Assembly: GCF_024139115.2 (NCBI RefSeq)
Contig: NW_026943403.1
Span: forward strand, 1-64,000
From: Armigeres subalbatus
Taxonomy: Eukaryota > Arthropoda > Insecta > Diptera > Culicidae
Direction: 5' to 3'
Length of the DNA stretch: 64,000 bases
Made by a program: the position numbers and the translations under genes. Below are positions 57,812-64,000 of the stretch, in pieces (positions within the stretch are counted from its first letter, which is position 1; the number at the start of each line of letters is the position of its first letter). The notes below the pieces were generated by a model that did no database searches, was not told where the DNA came from, and worked only from the letters and a program-made list of their open reading frames with translations.

Positions 57812-59345
57812 CTGATGCTGAAAAATGGAAGGTAGCCATGCAGGAAGTGTATGATGCGTTGATCAGCAACGATACCTGGCGGAACTCCCAAAAGGCAGGT
57901 TAATGGCAATACAATGTAAATGGGTATTCAAGACCAAGCACGATTCGAGTGGCAATGTAGACCGATATATTGGTGATTAAAGGTTTTTCGCAGCAGAAGG
58001 GGAAAGATTATGGAGAAACATACTCCCCTGTCGTCATAGTTCACTGCGATATCTTTTTACGTTGGCGGTGAAATATAAAATGCGGATTCAGCAGCAAATG
58101 GATGCGGTTACTGCCTTTCTCCAGGGAGGGAAGATCCATTAATTACGTAACGCAAAATTTGGACTTTTTTAACCCCCCCCCCCCCCCTTGTAACACTTTT
58201 TGTAAGAAGCTTCTGAAAATTTTGTATGGGTCGTCACACTTCACTCAACCCTCTAAGCGTTACGTAATTTGTGGACGTTCCCGGAGACCTAGAATAGGAA
58301 ATCTACATGGAGAAGCCCCCGTTGTTCGAAAAAGATCAAAATCGCACTAAGGTGTGCCGTTTGAAGAAGGCGTTATATGGGCTCCAGCAGTCAAGTCCTG
58401 TATGGAATAAATTAGATTCAAAATCAAAACTCAAAAAATTTGGCCTCATCCAAGCTAATTATGATCCCTGTTTATACTACTACGAGAATTTTCGTATGAA
58501 AGATTTAGGTGAAGCTAAAAACTGCTTAGGAATACGAATCAGCTTGACGAATGATACTGTTGAATTGGATCAAGAAGCTTATGTTGAAGCCATGTTAGTC
58601 AAGTTCAATATGGCTAACTGCAAACCAGCAAAGACACCGATGAATAAAAAACTTAACAAAGAAATGTCACCAACTACATCTGCCGAGATAAATCAAATGG
58701 CCAACATTCCTTATCAAGAAGCAATTGGCAGTCTAATGTATCTGGCAGAATGTACTCGACCCGACATAATCTTTGCTGTAAACCACCTCAGCCGTTACAA
58801 TTCAAATCCAGGAATGAAGCATTGAACTGCTGTCAAACATCTGTTTCGTTATCTTCGGTTTCGGTACTTCAAAAATGAAGCTTGTTTATAGCAATAATAG
58901 CTACGAAAAAATCATGGTATACAGTGATGCGGACTGGGCAGCTGACCTAGACGAAAGAAAGTCAACAAGCGGATACGTTTTCATGCTGCAAGGCGGAACG
59001 ATTTCCTGGTGCTGCAAACGGCAACCAACCATCGCTCTATCTACATGTGAAGCTGAGTATATGGCCCTTTCTGCAGCTGTTCAGGAAGATGTAGAGATGA
59101 AGATGTAGATGTTTAAAGATGTAGTTCTAATCAACATTTTTTGTGATAATCAAAGCACAATTACAATCGCTAAGGCTGGTGGAATCCTAGGACGCAGCAT
59201 ATAGATATAAGGCATCATTATATTCGAGATGCACTTGAAATAAACATAATCAATATTGAATTTGTCACATCCGAAAATCAACTAGCTGATAAACGAAGAT
59301 TTTAAGATTTCAAGATTACAGAGGCTGGTCCTATTTTCAATAATC
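57812..59345 (+). pseudogene. Ty1/copia reverse transcriptase and RNase H remnant
   Basis: Continues the copia element after the insertion. It starts with DAEKWKVAMQEVYDALISND, the N-terminal RT, which is full of stops. A MITE splits it at 58138-58282. 58307-58825 gives CRLKKALYGLQQSSPVWNKL, then MKDLGEAKNCLGI and RPDIIFAVNHLSRY. 58875-59108 is RNase H (SDADWAADLDERKSTSGY, LSTCEAEYMALSAA). The catalytic YVDD box that should lie between LYYYENF and MKDLGEAKN is missing, so part of the polymerase core is deleted. No LTRs found. Confidence 0.92.
58138..58282. mobile_element. GGGAAGATCCAT MITE with 3-bp duplication
   Basis: Starts GGGAAGATCCATTAATTACG, contains TTACGTAACGC and a run of about 14 C, and ends GTTACGTAATTTGTGGACG then TTCCC. 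The RT frame resumes after a 3-bp GGA duplication. Elements with these ends are widespread in insects (from memory). Confidence 0.85.
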
Positions 59346-59566
59346 GTGTGGTGCAACTAAAGAAATAGGAACAAACGAGAATTCCAAATTCTTTCATTCG
59401 TAGAGTAAAATCTTTCTTTGGCCAATTCACGAATTCGAGAGGTAAAGACTTACAATGGTTATTCGTTCGGGCGTTTCATCATCGGTAACCATGAACAGGG
59501 GTAAAAAAACTGTTTTCAGATTTTCAAATTTATTGAACTACACAATCCTTACACAATACAACTAAC
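59346..59566. other. Spacer and 3' UTR of mRpL12
   Basis: No coding. A polyadenylation signal AATAAA for the minus-strand gene lies at about 59530-59535. Confidence 0.6.
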
Positions 59567-60127
59567 CTACTCAATCTCAATAACGGCACCCACTTTGGTA
59601 AATGCTTCTTTGAGCTTTTCCGCTTCTTCTTTCGAAATGTCTTCCTTCACCATCGTGGGGGCACTTTCGACGAACTTCTTGGCCTGCACCAGATTCATGC
59701 CTTCCAGCAGGTTCTTAACTTCCTTGATGAGCGCTACCTTCTGCTTATCATCGAATTTAACCAGCTTTACCTTAAACATCGTTTTGACCACCTTGGGGGC
59801 AGCCTCTTCCTCGTCGACTGGCGCTGCAGGTGCCGCCGCAAAGCCAGCACCAAATCCTGCCGGCATCATCGCGGCATCGGGAAGATTAAGCTTCTTTTTC
59901 AGCAGACCACTCAACTCTGACACCTCCAACAGATTGAGAGTGGCAATGCTGTCCACTATGGATACTAGTTTAGGATTGGCCGGCTTTTCTACCCCTGACG
60001 GAACTGGAATAGTGAGGTTTTCCGCAGCGGAAGCAACTGCTGCTTCTGCGTTCCGTATGTTGACTGTGGTTGAGATATTACGAATGTTTCTGCACGGTAT
60101 TCTACTGATAATACGCAAATGGAACAT
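59567..60127 (-). CDS. mRpL12: Mitochondrial ribosomal protein L12 (bL12m)
   Basis: An intact 186-residue single-exon gene. Residues 1-35 are basic and hydroxylated without acids (MFHLRIISRIPCRNIRNIST), a mitochondrial targeting signal. Residues about 40-100 are the L7/L12 N-terminal dimerisation domain that binds L10 (VSIVDSIATLNLLEVSELSG). A flexible Ala-rich hinge follows (GFGAGFAAAPAAPVDEEEAA). Residues 112-186 are the C-terminal factor-binding domain (FKVKLVKFDDKQKVALIKEV, ending GAVIEIE). The protein forms the L7/L12 stalk of the mitoribosome that recruits GTPase factors and is reported to contact mitochondrial RNA polymerase. The length fits insect orthologues. The first ATG is used because it begins the targeting peptide. 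Confidence 0.97.
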   Translation of the reverse strand: MFHLRIISRIPCRNIRNISTTVNIRNAEAAVASAAENLTIPVPSGVEKPANPKLVSIVDSIATLNLLEVSELSGLLKKKLNLPDAAMMPAGFGAGFAAAPAAPVDEEEAAPKVVKTMFKVKLVKFDDKQKVALIKEVKNLLEGMNLVQAKKFVESAPTMVKEDISKEEAEKLKEAFTKVGAVIEIE

Positions 60128-60588
60128 TTTTGCAAAGAAAAGCGAACAAATACCGGTAAAAAACGTTGAAAACTTGTGAAACTAGAAATTCTGTTCTGAA
60201 AAATACGTCGTTACGTTATGTGTTGTGTGCCGCATGAGTTTTTAGTTTTTGGCATATTTCATGGTTACATAATGTCAAAAAAGTAAATAAACGAAGTGTT
60301 GCCATTTTTAGCTTATTTTTGAATCGACAGGAATCAGCCGGGTGGCATCCCTATATCACACAATAGGTTTGTTTTGCAGCCAACATTGCGCGACCGTATC
60401 CCACTGACAGTTCTGTATCCTAATGAAAATCAAATGTGATGTTTGTAAACAAAACAAATACTATCATGAATTTTACACTGAGATGTTGGCTACAAAAACA
60501 TGGCGTCGTGCCACCGACCTGACAGGAATAGACGACCGCTTCGACATCTGGCTGTCGGTTTGAAAATCAAGGCAAATTTATTGTCGGG
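60128..60588. other. Upstream region of mRpL12
   Basis: Probable promoter and 5' UTR of the minus-strand gene in the first 100-200 bases, no TATA box evident. The remainder is unassigned. A MITE-type TIR begins at about 60589. Confidence 0.5.
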
Positions 60589-60680
60589 CCGCCAAAAAGA
60601 TATTTTAGTTACTAGATAAAGATTGTCGCTGTCGTCGCTGTCCGAAACATCTTTTGCTGGCGAGGATAGGGGAGCTAAAT

Positions 60681-60973
60681 CACAGAGAACAGACGTTGAA
60701 GCTGCACTCGCCATGTTGTGATAACTTTTTACTGTTCATTTTGAATAACTTTGAAATGTCGCCGTTATCCCGTGCATAATCAGCGCTAGCGTCATCAAAA
60801 AATGCCACTGTGCGCTAGTGTCGTTATGCACGCAAGAGCATACCAGCGCCATCGTGTTGTCAAAATGAGATTGTGAGTTGCAATGTCGACGTCGATGGCG
60901 TTGAGGTTCGGTGTGTTTGTTTACACATGTTTTGCAAGAAATTTTGTTCGAGCCTCCATGTCTGTTCTCTGTG
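60681..60973. mobile_element. CACAGA MITE, short form
   Basis: 293 bp, perfect 7-bp duplication GCTAAAT (60674-60680, 60974-60980). Confidence 0.95.
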
Positions 60974-61059
60974 GCTAAATGTCAAAGAAGGAAAATCCAT
61001 ACGATTTGACAGGTATGTACCACACATGTTTCGGACAGCAGAACAAAGGGAACCGTAGC

Positions 61060-61351
61060 CACAGAGAACAGACGTTGAAGCTGCACTCAATATGTTGTGA
61101 TAACTTTTACTGTTCATTTTGAATAACTTTGGAATGTCGCCGTTATCCCGTGCATAATCAGCGCTAGCGTCATCAAAAAATGCCACTGTGCGCTAGTGTC
61201 GTTATGCATGCAAGAGTATAACAGCGCCATCGTGTTGTCAAAATGAGATTGTGAGTTGCAATGTCGACGTCGTTGGCGTTGCGGTTCGGTTTGTTTGTTT
61301 ACACATGTTTTGCAAGAAATTTTGTTCGAGCCTCCATGTCTGTTCTCTGTG
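61060..61351. mobile_element. CACAGA MITE, short form
   Basis: 292 bp, perfect 7-bp duplication CCGTAGC (61053-61059, 61352-61358). Same orientation as its neighbour 86 bp away. Confidence 0.95.
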
Positions 61352-61579
61352 CCGTAGCGACAATCTTTATCTAGTAACTAAAATATCTTTTGGCCGCCAC
61401 CAAACCGGACCGCGCGATTGAGCACTCATTAGTAGTGCGCATTATGCACGCATGGATGTACTATCATGCGCACTAATTAGAAATGAGTTGTGACGTCTAA
61501 TAACTGCAGATATTTCATTTTATTGAAAACAAATTTTCGATTTTCACTATACACGGAATAATAAGAATCTATCCCAGAG

Positions 61580-62074
61580 CACAGAGAACAGACGTTGAAG
61601 CTGCACTCGCCATGTTGTGATAACTTTTTACTGTTCATTTTGAATAACTTTGGAATGTCGCCGTTATCCCGTGCATAATCAGCGCTAGCGTCATAAAAAA
61701 TGCCACTGTGCGCTAGTGTCGTTATGCACGCAAGAGCATACCAGCGCCATCGTGTTGTCAAAATGAGATTGTGAGTTGCAATGTCGACGTCGATGGCGTT
61801 GAGGTTCGGTGTGTTTGTTTAATAGAGGTAATAAACTATAGAGGACGATTGTCGCTGCGGTTCCCTTTGTTATCGTTCCAAACATGTTGGGTACCTATCT
61901 GTCAAAACGTTCTGATTTTTCCTTTGTTGACATTTAGTGCCCTATCCTCGCCAGCAAAAGATGTTTCGCCAGTGACGACAGCGACAAGCGTCCTCTATAG
62001 TTTATTACCTCTATTGTTGGTTTACACATGTTTTACAAGAAATTTTGTTCGAGCCTCCATGTCTGTTCTCTGTG
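61580..62074. mobile_element. CACAGA MITE with hairpin insertion
   Basis: Perfect 7-bp duplication CCCAGAG (61573-61579, 62075-62081). Interrupted in its GTTTGTTTACACATG segment by the hairpin 61822-62014. Confidence 0.95.
61822..62014. mobile_element. ATAGAGGTAATAAAC hairpin MITE
   Basis: 193 bp with perfect 26-bp inverted ends (ATAGAGGTAATAAACTATAG). The flanks GTTTGTTTA and GTTGGTTTA suggest a duplication of 8-9 bp with one change. The interior is alike to the AGATAAAGATTGTCGC family. Confidence 0.8.
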
Positions 62075-62081
62075 CCCAGAG

Positions 62082-62441
62082 TGCGCTGCGTTATGAGAAA
62101 AGATATTGCGCATAAATCCCAAAATTTTATTCCCACCTTTGGTTTCCGCGCCGAGCACTCAGCGCAAGACTCGGCGACAAAGGGAAAGTTATAAAGTTGG
62201 TAACCCTGATTTTTGACAATTAATGTCGATTGTTTGTGTGGAGTGCACCGATGTCAAAAAATAGAGCTTTTAGCTGAATTTTTTCATTGTCAATTGCAAG
62301 TTTTGACAGTATTATTCATGTATGAGTGAAAACATGTATAAAAGGTCTATCGAAGCAGTCGCTGAAGACAAATGTCATTGTCTTCAACGACGAAACGAAA
62401 AGTTTCAATGCAAAAGCAATATATAAATTTTGTAAAATTTT
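62082..62441. other. Unassigned spacer
   Basis: No element ends or protein recognised. AT-rich towards the right. Confidence 0.5.
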
Positions 62442-62448
62442 ATTTTAG

Positions 62449-62750
62449 CACAGAGAACAGAGGATGGAGGATGGAGGCTCGAACAAAATTTCTTGCAAAA
62501 CATGTGTAAAGAAACACACTGAACCTCAGCGCCATCGACGTCGACATTGCAACTCACAATCTCATTTTGACAACACGATGGCGCTGGTATGCGCTTGCAT
62601 GCATAACGACACTAGCGCACAGTGGCATTTTTTGATGACGCTAGCACTGATTATGCACGCGATAACGGCGACATTCCAAAGTTATTTCAAAATGAACAAT
62701 AAAAAGTTATCACAACATGGCGAGTGCAGCTTCAACGTCTGTTCTCTGTG
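62449..62750. mobile_element. CACAGA MITE, short form, inverted
   Basis: 302 bp, perfect 7-bp duplication ATTTTAG (62442-62448, 62751-62757). A small extra GAGGATG copy near the left end accounts for its greater length. Confidence 0.95.
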
Positions 62751-62796
62751 ATTTTAGCACACACGTAAAAAAATTCAATGTTGTTTATTATTAATA

Positions 62797-62958
62797 CAGT
62801 TAAACCTCCGTGAGTCGATATCGAAGGGACCAAAATCCTTGGAAAGCTGTTTGAAGGGACCATCACAGTAACCCAGAAAATATTTTTTTAATATGGCATA
62901 ATTTGCTTCCATGAGTCGATATCGAGTCATAGAACATCGACTCATGGAGGTTTGACTG
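62797..62958. mobile_element. CAGTTAAACCTCC MITE (Tc1/mariner type)
   Basis: Inverted ends CAGTTAAACCTCCGTGAGTC and GACTCATGGAGGTTTGACTG, TA on both sides (62795-62796, 62959-62960), 162 bp. End sequence and TA target fit mariner-type MITEs. Confidence 0.88.
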
Positions 62959-63130
62959 TATTTCTAATACTTTTTTGCCAAAGCAAGCGCTTAATGACAT
63001 GTATAAGAAAAAAACTTATACATCGCATTAGTCACATACATTCGGAAACTTATACTTTTCATTAACTTATGAATGTTATTAGCTTTTTGATATGGGATCA
63101 CTCATTAGGTGCCATAATGAAGAGTATAAG

Positions 63131-63172
63131 CACAGAGAACAGACGTTGAAGCTGCTCTCGCTATGTTGTGAT
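63131..63172. mobile_element. CACAGA MITE, truncated
   Basis: Left 40 bp of the short form (CACAGAGAACAGACGTTGAA), cut where CCCAGCAAGG begins. Confidence 0.8.
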
Positions 63173-63430
63173 CCCAGCAAGGAAGGTTACTCTAACTTGA
63201 GCATAATGTGCATCTAACCTGTGAGATAGTTACACTAACATTCTCACTAACAGTTAGGGTAAAGTGAGGCTAAAGTTACGCTAGATTGACACACTTTTGT
63301 TAGGTATGTTCATGTTTGGTGCATAATTTCATCTAACCTGTTATTCTCACGTTAGGGAAACGTTAGATATGTTTCGCTTTGGGCGGTTAGGTAGCGGTTA
63401 GGTTCGTTCCAAAAGGGATTTTCATGCTGG
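63173..63430. mobile_element. Possible CCAGCA-ended element
   Basis: Starts CCCAGCAAGGAAGG and ends CATGCTGG. The interior is rich in TCTAACCTG and CGTTAG motifs, which repeat in both orientations. The terminal repeat is short, so this is tentative. Confidence 0.4.
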
Positions 63431-63433
63431 TTT

Positions 63434-63541
63434 ATTTACATCCAGCTGTCATTCAAGGCAGAATTATGTAAAGTATATACATATTTACTAGAGAAAGTAT
63501 ATAATTACATAACTGCCTCAAATGACAGTTAGATGTAAATA
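63434..63541. repeat. Small inverted repeat
   Basis: ATTTACATCCAGCTGTCATT and AATGACAGTTAGATGTAAAT form about 40-bp imperfect arms with ACATAACTGCC further in. Confidence 0.75.
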
Positions 63542-63754
63542 CTTTATTAATAAAGATAGATCGTGGGAAATTATTTATTGTACCAAATAAGTAAAACGGA
63601 ACGCCTGCATCTTTCGGAATTTTCGCCAGAACAGCCGTGCTGAAGCCAAGATCCGTTCCGGTGCAGCTTGCGGACAGCGTGGCGGGCAGTAAGCAGGCTC
63701 TCCACGGATTGCCGCTGGAAGCAGCTGGGAAGTAGTGAGCAGTACATCTCGGAT

Positions 63755-64000
63755 CATCGGTTGCTGCGCTTGGGACATTTCAGACATGCCCCGTAATCCA
63801 CGACCGGCAAGCAGATGGATCCACAACATTCTGGCTGGACATTCCGAATGCGCCAACAACTAAAGGAAAAAAAACAAAACAAATTATTATTCCACAGTTT
63901 CTAATTTGTTAGCAAGTTCCGTCCCACCTGTGCTTTGTATACTCGGCCGGGTTAATGTCGATCTGTCGATGGTTGTGGGGCAGTGCTGTGCTCGGTTTAG
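63755..64000 (-). CDS. Small cysteine-rich protein, last exons, partial
   Basis: Minus-strand gene running off the right edge. The penultimate exon is 63928-64000, donor GTGGG. An intron of 68 bp ends in a pyrimidine tract and TTTAG. The last exon coding part is 63755-63859, stop TGA. The frame is open across the splice. The last exon supplies five cysteines in PECCGSICLP and YGACLKC, plus one at the junction, then a basic end (PKRSNR). This density suggests a secreted disulphide-rich peptide domain, but I do not recognise the family and the signal peptide lies outside. AATAAA at 63574-63579 would end the transcript. An alternative 94-codon frame (63575-63859) overlaps in another phase. Confidence 0.55.

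Larger units (their letters stand above)
60589..61396. mobile_element. AGATAAAGATTGTCGC element carrying two CACAGA MITEs
   Basis: The ends are inverted copies over about 40 bp: GCCAAAAAGATATTTTAG and CTAAAATATCTTTTGGCCGC. The unit alone is about 210 bp. Two complete CACAGA MITEs entered it separately. Relative of 7718-7960. Confidence 0.8.

Noticed and set aside
58176..58190. Poly-C run as a regulatory or structural element
   Set aside because: Such C runs are common in the middle of this MITE family; length may be imprecise in sequencing.
59595..60179. 194-codon plus-strand frame
   Set aside because: It is antisense to the intact mRpL12 gene, which has clear family similarity.

Overview
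The window is a gene-poor, transposon-saturated piece of a culicine mosquito genome, most likely Aedes (Ae. aegypti or a close relative). Grounds: a full Feilai-type tRNA SINE with target duplication, a second tRNA-derived SINE with a GCTAAT-unit tail, dense MITEs nested inside one another, and an insect-type mitochondrial L7/L12 gene. Host genes are few: an intact single-exon mitochondrial ribosomal protein L12 gene (59567-60127, minus), the last two exons of a small cysteine-rich protein gene running off the right edge (63755-64000, minus), and an intron-bearing but frameshifted copy of the translation factor eIF3 subunit k (43816-44635, plus).

Layout. 1-5.6 kb: AT-rich spacer with a 2.8-kb A3T4-5 satellite. 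5.6-23.5 kb: nested DNA elements. They include MITEs ending in CACAGA with exact 7-bp target duplications, a 4.3-kb long-TIR element holding a 2.6-kb hAT-type element, which in turn holds a foldback and a SINE, and several AT- and TA-duplicating MITEs. 23.8-38.5 kb: one Ty3/gypsy element on the minus strand with 2.1-kb LTRs, a tRNA-Lys-type primer site and a 4-bp AGCT duplication. Its integrase is split by a 3.2-kb non-autonomous LTR element. 38.5-42.5 kb: an array of three cassettes (called M1, M2, M3 here) in both orientations, almost every joint being the dinucleotide AT. 42.6-45.4 kb: nested MITEs and the eIF3k pseudogene. 45.4-49.1 kb: hairpin element containing a TA-type element, a hAT element, tRNA-like inverted units and Feilai. 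49.4-59.3 kb: decayed Ty1/copia element split by a 5.9-kb non-autonomous LTR element filled with a 137-bp minisatellite. 59.5-64 kb: the two host genes and a cluster of CACAGA MITEs.

Most boundaries were settled by comparing filled and empty copies inside the window itself, which gives exact target-site duplications and an insertion order for many elements. No retrotransposon here is coding-competent. The most unusual object is the AT-joined cassette array next to the gypsy element: cassettes flip, recombine and nest in one another at AT, and at least one composite (two inverted M2/M1 arms around an M3) appears to have moved as a unit.
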